DNA of 64,000 nt from Bradyrhizobium sp. BR 10289 (GTDB lineage: Bacteria; Pseudomonadota; Alphaproteobacteria; Rhizobiales; Xanthobacteraceae), in NCBI RefSeq assembly GCF_019455385.1, contig NZ_JACOFR010000010.1, positions 62,001 through 126,000 of the forward strand, read 5' to 3'. The translations under genes and the position numbers were made by a program. Of the stretch, positions 43,176 to 51,846 are shown in pieces. A model generated the notes under the pieces. It searched no databases, was not told the origin of the DNA, and was given only the letters and a program-made list of their open reading frames with translations. The first letter of the stretch is position 1; each line of letters starts with the position of its first letter.

Positions 43176-44287
43176 CAAGCCAATTTTCGAGCCCTGTTCG
43201 AACGCCACATGTGGGGAAGGCCCTCGCCGCGGCCGCCGTGCTTGTCAGCATTGCGTTGACAGGTTGCAACGATCACGCGGCGCAGACGACCATACGGGCA
43301 GCGCTGGTCCGGACCACGATCGTACAGCCGCGCGATCGGGAATCCTCCCGCACGTTGACGGGAGAAGTCCAGGCGCGCTTCAGTGCCGATCTTTCGTTCC
43401 GCATCAGCGGACGGGTGGTTGCGCGCATCGTGGACGTCGGTGCGCACGTTAACAAGGGCGACGTCCTCGCCCGTCTCGATCCAGCCGAGCAACAGGCTGA
43501 TGTCGATGCTGCGACGGCGGCAGTGGCCTCGGCCGAAGCCCAGCTGCGCGTGGCGAAGGCCACGTTCGAGCGGCAGAAAGCGCTGATCGCAAGCGGCTTC
43601 ACCACCCGGACCGTTTACGACCAGGCCCAGGAAGGTCTGCGAACCGCAGAGGGCGTGCTGGAGGCGGCTAAGGCGCAACTGGGCACCTCGCGCGATGCGC
43701 TCGGCTATACCGTCCTGCGCGCTGAAGCGGACGGCGTCATCACTGCGCGAAACCTCGAGGTCGGGCAGGTCGTTCCGGCAGCCCAATCCGTGTTCTCGCT
43801 CGCGCAGGACGGGGAGCGGGATGCCGTCTTCGAGGTCTACGAATCCGTCTTCCTTGGCCAGACCGACAGCCGCCGCGTCACGTTGGCACTGGTCTCCGAT
43901 CCCGGCGTGACGGCGACGGGAGAGGTGAGAGAGATTTCGCCGGCGATCGACGCGAAGAGCTCCACGATCCGCGTCAAGGTGTCCATCGCGAACCCGCCGG
44001 CTGCGTTGACGCTGGGCAGCGCCGTCTCGGGGACAGTGAAGGCTAAAGCTCAGAACGAGATCTCCCTGCCCTGGAGCGCGCTGATGGCCGCGGGTAGCAG
44101 GCCTGCCGTCTGGACCGTTGACCCCAGGACGCAGACAGCGTCGCTGAAGCCCGTCACGGTCGGCGCTTATGAAGCCGGTCAGGTGCTGATCAAGGCAGGC
44201 CTCGAGCCCGGCGAGCGCGTCGTCGTCGACGGCGGCAAGCTCCTGAGCGTCGGTCAATCGGTCACTGAGGCGGGAGGTCAGTCATGA
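43172..44287 (+). CDS. RND efflux periplasmic adaptor, lipoprotein (first of two)
   Basis: A 371-residue HlyD/MFP-type adaptor with a lipoprotein signal (LAAAAVLVSIALTGC, lipobox cysteine) anchoring it to the inner membrane. The lipoyl half-motifs TLTGEVQARFSADLSFRISGRVVARIVDVGAHVNKGDVLARLDP and GYTVLRAEADGVITARNLEVGQVVPAAQSVF flank an alpha-hairpin (about 110-165, beginning AEQQADVDAATAAVASAEAQ). Beta-barrel and membrane-proximal domains follow. It links the inner-membrane pump to an outer-membrane channel. It is a paralogue of the next gene. Confidence 0.92.
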   Translation: MTSQFSSPVRTPHVGKALAAAAVLVSIALTGCNDHAAQTTIRAALVRTTIVQPRDRESSRTLTGEVQARFSADLSFRISGRVVARIVDVGAHVNKGDVLARLDPAEQQADVDAATAAVASAEAQLRVAKATFERQKALIASGFTTRTVYDQAQEGLRTAEGVLEAAKAQLGTSRDALGYTVLRAEADGVITARNLEVGQVVPAAQSVFSLAQDGERDAVFEVYESVFLGQTDSRRVTLALVSDPGVTATGEVREISPAIDAKSSTIRVKVSIANPPAALTLGSAVSGTVKAKAQNEISLPWSALMAAGSRPAVWTVDPRTQTASLKPVTVGAYEAGQVLIKAGLEPGERVVVDGGKLLSVGQSVTEAGGQS

Positions 44288-45360
44288 AGCGACGGGTCAT
44301 GATGATCGCTGGCGCAGTCGCGGCGGCCGCGTTGCTGACCGGCTGCCAGCAGGAGGCGAAGGAGCCGGAGCCCGTACGCCCCGTGCTCTCGATGGTGGCC
44401 ACGCCGAATAGCGGCGACGGCACGGTTGCGGTCGGCGTCGTCGAGCCGCGCTACAAGACCAGCCTTGGTTTTCGCGTGCTCGGACGGCTCACCTCGCGCC
44501 CGGTCTATGTCGGCGACATCGTCAGCGAAGGACAAATCATCGGGACGATTGATCCCATCGCGCTCGATCTCGCCGTTCGCGCGGCCAAAGCTCAGCTTGC
44601 CAAGGCCGAGGCGCAGCTTGCGACGGCCAAGGCCACGGAGGCGCGGCAACACGCGCTCATCACCAGCGATGCGACCACCAGGCAGACGCTCGACAACGCC
44701 GAACAGGCCCGCGCCGGCGCCGAAGCAAGCGTCGCGCAGGAGCAGGCGAACCTGACCAAGGCCGTCGAGCAACTCGGCTATGCCCGCATCAAAGCCGACT
44801 TCGGCGGCGTCGTCACCGCCGTCGGCGCGGAAGTCGGTCAGGTGGTCTCGCCCGGTCAAACCGTGGTGACGGTCGCGCGCCCGGACATTCGCGAGGCGGT
44901 CGTCGACATCGGTGAGGACCTGCCTGTGCCGCTCGAGATCGGTCTCCCCTTCACCGTCAGCCTGCAGCTCCTCCCCGCCGTTCAAATTGAGGGCAGGATT
45001 CGCGAAATCGCGCCGCAAGCCGATGCGGTGACGCGGCTGCGACGTGTCCGGATTGCGCTCGACAACCCGCCCGAAAGCTTCCGTCTTGGCGCGACCGTCA
45101 CGGCAAAGCTCGGCAAGGATCAGAGCAAGGTCCTGCGCCTGCCCGCATCAGCGGTGCTTGCCAGGGACGGCGCCAATTTCGTCTGGGTGGTCGATCAGTC
45201 CGCCGGCACCGTCTCCCTGCAGAAGATCGAAGGCATCGCCGAACAGGCGGGCATCCGCGTCACCGGCGGGCTTGCCACAGGCACCCGAATCGTCACCGCC
45301 GGAATTCACAGCCTCAAGCCGGGACAGCAGGTCCGCTTCGAACAGGATCAAGAGCCATGA
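44284..45360 (+). CDS. RND efflux periplasmic adaptor, lipoprotein (second of two)
   Basis: A 358-residue adaptor with lipobox signal MMIAGAVAAAALLTGC and the same domain order as its upstream neighbour (GFRVLGRLTSRPVYVGDIVSEGQIIGTIDP, hairpin rich in AKAQLAKAEAQLATAKA, then YARIKADFGGVVTAVGAEVGQVVSPGQTVV). Two adaptors in one operon recall the TriAB pair of the Pseudomonas TriABC pump, where both are needed. The ATGA overlaps on both sides indicate coupled translation. Confidence 0.92.
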   Translation: MKRRVMMIAGAVAAAALLTGCQQEAKEPEPVRPVLSMVATPNSGDGTVAVGVVEPRYKTSLGFRVLGRLTSRPVYVGDIVSEGQIIGTIDPIALDLAVRAAKAQLAKAEAQLATAKATEARQHALITSDATTRQTLDNAEQARAGAEASVAQEQANLTKAVEQLGYARIKADFGGVVTAVGAEVGQVVSPGQTVVTVARPDIREAVVDIGEDLPVPLEIGLPFTVSLQLLPAVQIEGRIREIAPQADAVTRLRRVRIALDNPPESFRLGATVTAKLGKDQSKVLRLPASAVLARDGANFVWVVDQSAGTVSLQKIEGIAEQAGIRVTGGLATGTRIVTAGIHSLKPGQQVRFEQDQEP

Positions 45361-48300
45361 AGTCGTTCAACCTCTCCGACTGGGCGCTCGGCCATCGTTC
45401 GCTCGTCTGGTATTTCATGATCGCCTTCATGGCGGCCGGCCTGTTTGCCTATCTCCAGCTGGGACGACAGGAGGATCCTGACTTCACCATCAAGACCATG
45501 GTGATCCAGGCGCAGTGGCCGGGCGCCTCACCCGAGGAGATGACGCGTCAGGTCACCGACCGCATCGAGAAGAAGCTCGAGGAGCTGGAATCGCTCGACT
45601 ACACCAAGAGCGTGACGGTCGCGGGTCAGACCACCGTCTTCGTCTACTTGCGCGATTCGACCAAGGCGGCCGACGTCAAGCCGACCTGGGTTCGCGTTCG
45701 CAACATGATCGCCGACATCAAGGGCGATTTCCCGCAAGGCGTGGTCGGCCCCGGTTTCAACGACCGCTTCGGTGACGTCTTCGGCAACGTCTACGCCTTC
45801 ACCAGCGACGGCTTGAGCCAGCGACAGCTCCGCGACCGGGTCGAGGATATAAGGGCCAAGGTGCTGACCGTGCCCGATGTCGGCAAGGTCGACATTCTCG
45901 GCGCGCAGGACGAGGTGATCTACCTCGAACTCTCCACCCGCAAGGTCGCGGCTCTCGGCTTCGATATCAAGACCGTCATGACTTCGCTGCAAGGTCAGAA
46001 CGCGGTGACGCCCTCCGGCGTGTTCCAGGAGGGGCCGGAGCGGATCAGCGTCCGCGTCAACGGCCAGTTCGCCTCCGAGGCGAGCCTGAAGACGGTCAAT
46101 CTGCGCATCAACGATCGCTTCTTCCCGCTGACCGATGTTGCCACGATCACGCGCGGCTATGCCGATCCGCCGTCGACGCTGTTCAGATACAACGGCCAGC
46201 CCGCCATTGCGCTGGCGATCGGCATGAAGTCCGGTGCCAACCTGCTCCAGTTCGGCGAGGCGCTGAAGGAGGAGATGACGAAGATCATCGCCGACCTGCC
46301 GATCGGCGTCGGCGTGCACCTCGTTGCGGACCAGCCCGTCGTGGTCGAACATGCCGTGTCCGGCTTCACCGAAGCGCTGTTCGAGGCCGTGATGATCGTG
46401 CTCGGCATCAGCTTCCTGAGCCTGGGGATGCGTGCCGGTCTCGTGGTCGCCATCGCCATTCCGCTCGTGCTCGCGATCACCTTCGTGGTGATGGCCTATT
46501 GCGGCATCTCGCTGCAACGCATTTCACTCGGGGCCCTGATCATCGCGCTTGGTCTTCTGGTCGACGATGCCATGATCGCCGTCGAGATGATGGTGGCCCG
46601 GCTCGAGGTCGGCGATCCCCTCGAAAAGGCGGCGACCCACGTCTACACGTCGACGGCGTTCCCGATGCTGACGGGAACGCTGATCACCGTGGCCGGCTTC
46701 ATCCCGATCGGGCTGAACAGCAGCAACGCGGGCGAGTTCACCTTCACCCTGTTCGTGGTGATCGCGGTATCGCTGATCGTCTCCTGGGTCGTGGCGGTGT
46801 TGTTCACGCCCTTGCTCGGCGTCACGATCCTTCCCGCCAAGATGAAGGGGCATCACGAGCAAAAAGGACGGACGGCGCAGATGTTCGCGCGCCTGCTCCT
46901 GTTCTGCATGCATCATCGCTGGAGCACCATTGCGGTCACGGTCGGCGTCTTCCTGCTTGCGCTGTTCGGCTTGCAGTTCGTGCAGCAGCAATTCTTCCCC
47001 TCGTCCGACCGCACCGAGCTGGTGATCGACTGGAACCTGCCGCAGAACGCCTCGATCGCCGAGACCAACATGCAGATGGCGCGCTTCGAGCGCGAGCAAT
47101 TGCAGGGCAACCAATCGGTCGAGCACTGGTCGACCTATGTCGGCACTGGCGCGCCGCGCTTCGTGCTGTCGTTCGATGTTCAGACCGCCAACACCTGGTT
47201 CGGCCAGCAGGTGATCGTGACGAAGGGCGGCATCACGGCGCGCGACCGGCTCAAGGCGCAGTTCGAGGACTATTTGAGGAGGACGTTCCCGGGCACCGAC
47301 ACCTACGTCAAGCTGCTCGAGGTCGGCCCTCCAGTCGGGCGGCCGGTGCAATACCGTCTCAGCGGGCCTGACATCGCCAAGGTGCGCGATCTCTCACAGA
47401 AGCTTGCGGGAATCGTGCGGAGCAGTCCCGATCTCGGCAACGTGGTGTTCGACTGGATGGAGCCGGCTCGCGTCGTCAAGGTCGACGTGTTCCAGGACAA
47501 GGCGCGCCAGCTTGGCCTGACCTCGGAAGACATCGCCACCACGCTGAACTCCGTGCTGCAGGGCTCGCCGATCACGCAGGTGCGGGACAGCATCTATCTG
47601 GTCAACGTCACGGGACGTGCGACTGCGAAGGAGCGCGCCTCGATCGATACGCTGCGCGACCTGCAACTGACCGGGCTGGGGGGCCAACCGGTCCCGCTCG
47701 GTGCCGTCGCCAATCTGCGCTACGAGCTGGAGCAGCCCACGATCTGGCGGCGTGCGCGGATTCCGACCATCACGCTGAAGGCTGCCGTCGTCGGTAACGT
47801 TCAGCCGAAGACGGTGGTCGACCAGCTCGCGCCGAAGGTGGCGGAGTTTGCGAAGCAGCTGCCGGCGGGCTACGCGATCAAGATCGGCGGCTCGGTAGAG
47901 GAGAGTGCCAAGAGCCAGGGGCCGATCATCGCGGTCGCGCCGCTGATGCTGTTTGTCATGGCGACCGTGCTGATGGTGCAGCTGCAGAGCTTTTCGCGCC
48001 TGTTCCTGGTCTTCGCGGTCGCTCCGCTCGCGCTGATCGGCGTCGTCATGGCCATGCTGCCGAGCGGCGCGCCGCTGGGCTTCGTCGCGATCCTCGGCGT
48101 GCTCGCGCTGATCGGAATCCTGGTGCGAAACTCCGTGATCCTGATCGTGCAGATCGAGGATCTGAGAAAGGAGGGCAGGCCTGCCTGGGATGCGGTCGTC
48201 GAGGCAACCGAGCACCGCATGCGACCGATCCTGTTGACCGCGGCTGCCGCAAGTCTCGCATTGATCCCGATCGCGCGCGAAATTTTCTGGGGCCCGATGG

Positions 48301-48506
48301 CCTACGCCATGATGGGCGGCATCATCGTCGGCACGCTGCTGACGCTGCTGTTTCTGCCGGCGCTCTATGTGGCGTGGTTCCGGATCCATCCGGATCATGC
48401 GGATGAATCACCTTCGCGCGAGCCGGAAGCCGTTGCGAACGATGCGCCGGCCGAGAACAGGCCCGCTCACCACGCCGAGCTGCCGGTGCTCGAGCCCCAA
48501 ATCTAA
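45357..48506 (+). CDS. RND-family efflux pump inner-membrane permease
   Basis: A 1049-residue proton-driven pump with 12 predicted helices and two large periplasmic loops. The TM4 proton-relay aspartates are D403-D404 (LIIALGLLVDDAMIAVEMMVARL), and the start LSDWALGHRSLVWYFMIAFMAAGLFAYLQLGRQEDPDFTIKTM matches the TriC/HAE-1-like branch. It would export hydrophobic or amphiphilic compounds through an outer-membrane channel, which is not encoded in this operon. The substrate is unknown. The C-terminal tail (about 1015-1049) is charged and cytoplasmic. Confidence 0.94.
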   Translation: MKSFNLSDWALGHRSLVWYFMIAFMAAGLFAYLQLGRQEDPDFTIKTMVIQAQWPGASPEEMTRQVTDRIEKKLEELESLDYTKSVTVAGQTTVFVYLRDSTKAADVKPTWVRVRNMIADIKGDFPQGVVGPGFNDRFGDVFGNVYAFTSDGLSQRQLRDRVEDIRAKVLTVPDVGKVDILGAQDEVIYLELSTRKVAALGFDIKTVMTSLQGQNAVTPSGVFQEGPERISVRVNGQFASEASLKTVNLRINDRFFPLTDVATITRGYADPPSTLFRYNGQPAIALAIGMKSGANLLQFGEALKEEMTKIIADLPIGVGVHLVADQPVVVEHAVSGFTEALFEAVMIVLGISFLSLGMRAGLVVAIAIPLVLAITFVVMAYCGISLQRISLGALIIALGLLVDDAMIAVEMMVARLEVGDPLEKAATHVYTSTAFPMLTGTLITVAGFIPIGLNSSNAGEFTFTLFVVIAVSLIVSWVVAVLFTPLLGVTILPAKMKGHHEQKGRTAQMFARLLLFCMHHRWSTIAVTVGVFLLALFGLQFVQQQFFPSSDRTELVIDWNLPQNASIAETNMQMARFEREQLQGNQSVEHWSTYVGTGAPRFVLSFDVQTANTWFGQQVIVTKGGITARDRLKAQFEDYLRRTFPGTDTYVKLLEVGPPVGRPVQYRLSGPDIAKVRDLSQKLAGIVRSSPDLGNVVFDWMEPARVVKVDVFQDKARQLGLTSEDIATTLNSVLQGSPITQVRDSIYLVNVTGRATAKERASIDTLRDLQLTGLGGQPVPLGAVANLRYELEQPTIWRRARIPTITLKAAVVGNVQPKTVVDQLAPKVAEFAKQLPAGYAIKIGGSVEESAKSQGPIIAVAPLMLFVMATVLMVQLQSFSRLFLVFAVAPLALIGVVMAMLPSGAPLGFVAILGVLALIGILVRNSVILIVQIEDLRKEGRPAWDAVVEATEHRMRPILLTAAAASLALIPIAREIFWGPMAYAMMGGIIVGTLLTLLFLPALYVAWFRIHPDHADESPSREPEAVANDAPAENRPAHHAELPVLEPQI

Positions 48507-48507
48507 A

Positions 48508-48687
48508 ATGGAGAAGACGATGCTCTCGAAGACGCTATCAACCTTTGCCCTCGCTGCGACGGTCGCGGCAAGTTAGCTCGCTCCCTCTGTTGCCTTTGTC
48601 GGCGAGCCGCCATCATTGGCAGGCGATGGGCCCGAGCTGCATCGAATCGGCGACGCTGTGACCAGCCGCAGCCCTGGACGCGCTTAG
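48508..48687 (+). pseudogene. Small secreted-protein gene interrupted by TAG
   Basis: ATG 48508 (or 48520), one base after the RND stop, starts EKTMLSKTLSTFALAATVAAS, a clear signal-peptide start, but a TAG follows at 48574-48576. The same frame then continues LAPSVAFVGEPPSLAGDGPEL... up to a TAG ending at 48687. A single substitution could have created the internal stop. If translated only to the first stop it would be a 22-residue peptide. The 264 bases after it hold no gene; a 7-bp hairpin (CCACGAG, six bases, CTCGTGG) lies at 48753-48772 without a T-run. Confidence 0.45.
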
Positions 48688-48951
48688 GCCCTGCGGGAAT
48701 TAGCGCTGAAAAGGACGTCGAGAGCTCAATCGGGCGGACCGTTCCGGCGGCGACCACGAGTTGCCGCTCGTGGATAGTTGGTTTCCAGAGGATGCACGCG
48801 GTACTGCAACATGGAGGCGGTACAGAATCGGCTTGAAAACAGTGGCTTGAGCGCCGCAAACAAGGACTCGTGCCGACTTCGTCCGGAGTGGCCCGGCTCT
48901 TGCTACCCTTGGTATGATTGTTCCTGATAAACTTCATATTTGGGTGGCGCC

Positions 48952-49839
48952 GTGGATGGGCTAGGTCGCGTGGTTGAGCCCGGTAGCGTTGTACTGTTCG
49001 GCGGGCTCGTCGTCGCCAATATCACCGCCTGGGCCTGGGCTTTCGCGTTGTTCGCCGACCGGCCCGCGGTGATGGCAACTGCGCTGATCGCTTGGGTGTT
49101 TGGCCTACGCCACGCGGTGGATGCCGATCACATTGCGGCCATCGACAATGTGGTGCGCAAACTGATGCATGCGGGCGAAATACCGAGAAGCGCCGGGCTC
49201 GCGTTCGCGCTCGGCCATTCCACGGTGGTGGCCATCGCGACCATGCTGCTCGTGTTGGGCGCGGTCGATCTTGGCGGCGATAGTCTGATCAGGAGCGTCG
49301 GTAGTTTGATCGGGACATCGGTCTCCGCGATCTTCCTGCTCGTAATAGCCGCGCTCAACCTCGCCATCTTCGTCGGCCTGTGGCGGAGATTGCGCGCGGT
49401 GCGCAAGCATGACGCTCATGACGTCGAAGCACTGGATCGATTGTTGGCCGGCCGCGGCTTCCTTGCCCGGTTGCTCGCGCCGTTATTCCGTATGGTTAGG
49501 AGATCCTGGCACATGTATCCGCTCGGCTTCCTGTTCGGGCTCGGCTTCGATATCGCAACCGAGATCGGGCTTCTGAGCCTCTCTGCGACCGAAGCCGCGC
49601 GCGGCGCCTCACCGTCGGGCGTTCTGGTGTTTCCCGCGTTGTTTGCCGCCGGCATGGCGCTGGTCGACACTGCTGACTCGGCTCTGATGGTGAGCGCCTA
49701 TCGCTGGGCCTTCGTCGATCCCCTGCGAAAACTCTGGTACAACATCACCATCACCGGATTGTCGGTCGTGGTGGCCCGGCAGGACTCGAACCTGCAACCA
49801 GACCGTTATGAGCGGTTGGACAGAGATGAGCTTCATTGA
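48952..49839 (+). CDS. NiCoT-family nickel/cobalt permease, C-terminally replaced
   Basis: About 295 residues from a GTG at 48952 (TTG 48940 is possible). All NiCoT signatures are visible: FGLRHAVDADHIAAIDNV (His-x4-Asp-His), FALGHSTVVAIAT, FGLGFDIATEIGLL and MALVDTADSALMVSAYRWAF, with LWYNITITGLSVVVA at the start of the last helix. At GLSVVVA (about 49773) the sequence passes into antisense tRNA sequence, giving a meaningless tail (RQDSNLQPDRYERLDRDELH). The last helix or two of the family are therefore missing and the permease is probably inactive. The preceding region shows no cobalamin riboswitch core that I can see. Confidence 0.85.
   Translation: MDGLGRVVEPGSVVLFGGLVVANITAWAWAFALFADRPAVMATALIAWVFGLRHAVDADHIAAIDNVVRKLMHAGEIPRSAGLAFALGHSTVVAIATMLLVLGAVDLGGDSLIRSVGSLIGTSVSAIFLLVIAALNLAIFVGLWRRLRAVRKHDAHDVEALDRLLAGRGFLARLLAPLFRMVRRSWHMYPLGFLFGLGFDIATEIGLLSLSATEAARGASPSGVLVFPALFAAGMALVDTADSALMVSAYRWAFVDPLRKLWYNITITGLSVVVARQDSNLQPDRYERLDRDELH
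49769..49816 (-). other. 3' half of a CAT-anticodon tRNA: attachment-site scar
   Basis: On the minus strand CCGCTCATAACGG forms the anticodon stem-loop with CAT anticodon (49808-49810), followed by the T-arm GCAGG-TTCGAGT-CCTGC and CGGGCCACCA. No D-arm or 5' acceptor strand precedes it, so it is not an intact gene. The acceptor is one base short if the CCA is real. Integrases of the tyrosine family use exactly this anticodon-loop-to-3'-end portion as attB. It is fused without a gap to the NiCoT gene, sharing GTGGTGGCC at the joint. Confidence 0.65.
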
Positions 49840-50049
49840 TTTGCTGCGATTTTGTTTGGTTTCAGTCACACTTGTTATGGTTCGCTCGCGTCGTTTCTGG
49901 TGCGAAAACGGTGCGGTCCGCAGGCACGACTGAGGGGTCGAATCTCCCCGCGTTCCGGGAGTTCGCCCATCCCGCTCTCTGCAGACGCGTCGTAGCCCTT
50001 CTACCTGCGGCCATAATGCCGTAGGACAGGGTGAAGACAAGGATGTGAG

Positions 50050-50796
50050 ATGGCAAAGCCGACCGTGAAGAAGCCGCCTGCACTCAAGGGCGTATCAGCA
50101 GCCGAACGCGCACTCGCGGTGTTGACTGCGTTCCGTCGGGGAGACGGCGCTTTGAGCTTAGCCGAGTTGGCCGAGCGGACGGGGTTAGTCAAAAGCACGA
50201 TCCTCCGGCTCGCCCTCTCGCTTCAACAATATCGATTGCTCGCGCGTCTGCCGGACGGCTCCTACCGGCTTGATTCGGAGACGTTGCGCCTCGGCACCGC
50301 CTACCAGCAGGCGTTTCGTCTGGCCGACCACGTCATGCCGGTGCTGGAGCAGCTCGCGGCAAAAACCGGGGAGACGACGTCGTTCTACGTTCGCAATGGC
50401 GAGGAGCGACTCTGTCTTTTTCGGGTGGAGAGCAGCAATCGCATCCGGATGACCGTGCAGCCGGGCGATACGCGTCCCATGGACAAATCCGCCATCGCGC
50501 AAACGCTGCGGCGGTATGAGTCCGGGACGGCCGGACCGGACGAGGAGTTGCCGCTGTTCACGTCCGGCGTGACGGATCCTCATGCGGCCGCTCTCGCTAT
50601 GCCCGTCTTCGGCATCGGCGATTCCCTGGTCGGAGCGTTGGCGATCTCGGGGCCGGTCAGCCGGCTCACCACAGTGCGGGCCGAGCAGATCAAGCCGGCA
50701 TTGGTGGAGGCCGCAAGCAAGCTGACCCTGGCATGCGGTGGAAATCCATTCTCCGGCACGGTGAAAAGCGGACGCAGGCGCGCCGGCTCGGCCTAA
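50050..50796 (+). CDS. IclR-family transcriptional regulator
   Basis: A 248-residue regulator with an N-terminal winged helix (SAAERALAVLTAFRRGDGALSLAELAERTGLVKSTILRLALSLQQYRLLARL, about 17-70) and an IclR effector domain (GEERLCLFRVESSNRIRMTVQPGDTRPM...SGVTDPHAAALAMPVFG). Its stop codon touches a perfect palindrome (50796-50816) that recurs before the MFS gene at 53069, so it is the likely regulator of the whole catabolic cluster. The 210 bases upstream, after the tRNA scar, hold no gene. Confidence 0.92.
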   Translation: MAKPTVKKPPALKGVSAAERALAVLTAFRRGDGALSLAELAERTGLVKSTILRLALSLQQYRLLARLPDGSYRLDSETLRLGTAYQQAFRLADHVMPVLEQLAAKTGETTSFYVRNGEERLCLFRVESSNRIRMTVQPGDTRPMDKSAIAQTLRRYESGTAGPDEELPLFTSGVTDPHAAALAMPVFGIGDSLVGALAISGPVSRLTTVRAEQIKPALVEAASKLTLACGGNPFSGTVKSGRRRAGSA

Positions 50797-50816
50797 AACG
50801 AAACGACGTTTCGTTT
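50796..50816. promoter_or_regulatory. Palindromic operator, likely IclR-type
   Basis: AAACGAAACG and its exact complement CGTTTCGTTT flank a single A. It lies just after the IclR stop codon and 71 bases before the first amidohydrolase start. The core GAAACG-N-CGTTTC recurs at 52976-52988. Confidence 0.7.
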
Positions 50817-50886
50817 CTTCTTGCGGCGTCGGTTTCGGCGGGCTTATAAGCCTTCCTCATACAAAGATGGGGGAGGGCAAGACGCC

Positions 50887-51846
50887 GTGGCACCAGCACC
50901 GCTGACTCGCAGGACCGTTCTGACCGGACTGGCCGCATCCGTTATTCCCAACGCCGCGATGGGGCAGGCGGTGCGCTGGTCGAGTGGCACCGAGACGCCG
51001 CGTTTCGTGCCGCCCCCCGGCGCAGTTGACTGCCACTTCCATACCTACGACCAGACCTATCCCGCTGCGAAGGGCGCGACACTGCTGCCGGATGACGCCT
51101 CGCCCGATGATTATCGCGCGCTGCAACTTCGGATCGGCACCAGTCGGGGCGTGATCATCCAGCCCTCCACCTATGGCACCGACAACCGGCTGCAGATCGC
51201 GTCGCGACAGGCACTTGGCGCGGAGAATTTTCGCGTCATCGCTGTTGTGGCCGACGACATTTCGGATGCCGAGCTGCGACGGCTCGATGCACAGGGCGTT
51301 CGCGGCGTCCGCTTCAATCTCGGCTTTCCCGGCGTGTTGACGGTGAACTCGCTGCCGCTGCTCGCGCCGCGGCTGGCGGATCTCGGCTGGCACTGCCAGA
51401 TCAACATGCGTCCGAAGCAGATCGAGGACAATGCAGAGTTGCTGGCCTCGCTGCCCGGGCGACTGGTGTTCGATCATCTCGCACAAGTGCCGCAGCCAGC
51501 CGGTGTCGAGAGTGCGCCCTACAGGATCATCCGCGGCCTGCTCGATCGCGGCAGGACCTGGGTCAAGCTGTCGGGTCCCTATGTGTCGAGCAAGCAGGGT
51601 GCGCCTGATTACGCCGATGCAGGCGCCGTTGCGGCAGCCTATGTCAAGGCGGCGCCGCAGCGTCTGATATGGGGCAGCGACTGGCCGCATCCCTCCGAGC
51701 CAAAGGAGCACAAGCCGGATGACGCGCGCCTGTTCGATCTGTTCGCGCAATGCGCAGGCGACGATGTCGCGTTCAAGCGCATCCTGGTCGATAATCCAGC
51801 CGAGCTCTATGGCTTTGCCAAGGTCGCCCCAAAGGTTAGCCCATGA
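50887..51846 (+). CDS. Tat-exported LigI-like amidohydrolase (lactonase) 1
   Basis: 319 residues from a GTG with a purine-rich GGGGGAGGG about nine bases upstream. A twin-arginine signal (LTRRTVLTGLAASVIPNAAMG) precedes a TIM-barrel amidohydrolase of the 2-pyrone-4,6-dicarboxylate lactonase family. Motifs are VDCHFHTYDQTYP, QPSTYGTDNRLQ, VRGVRFNLGFPG, FDHLAQVPQP and IWGSDWPHPSEP with the catalytic aspartate, ending DNPAELYGF. Known relatives open lactone rings in the cytoplasm; a Tat signal points to a periplasmic version. It is a paralogue of the gene at 56695. Its stop overlaps the SMP-30 start by four bases. Confidence 0.9.
   Translation: MAPAPLTRRTVLTGLAASVIPNAAMGQAVRWSSGTETPRFVPPPGAVDCHFHTYDQTYPAAKGATLLPDDASPDDYRALQLRIGTSRGVIIQPSTYGTDNRLQIASRQALGAENFRVIAVVADDISDAELRRLDAQGVRGVRFNLGFPGVLTVNSLPLLAPRLADLGWHCQINMRPKQIEDNAELLASLPGRLVFDHLAQVPQPAGVESAPYRIIRGLLDRGRTWVKLSGPYVSSKQGAPDYADAGAVAAAYVKAAPQRLIWGSDWPHPSEPKEHKPDDARLFDLFAQCAGDDVAFKRILVDNPAELYGFAKVAPKVSP

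Noticed and set aside
48577..48951. Cobalamin riboswitch before the NiCoT gene
   Set aside because: The B12-box core GCCACTG and surrounding stems were not found in this stretch.
49769..49816. Intact tRNA gene with CAT anticodon
   Set aside because: Only the anticodon and T arms are present; the D arm and 5' acceptor strand are missing, and the acceptor side is a base short.
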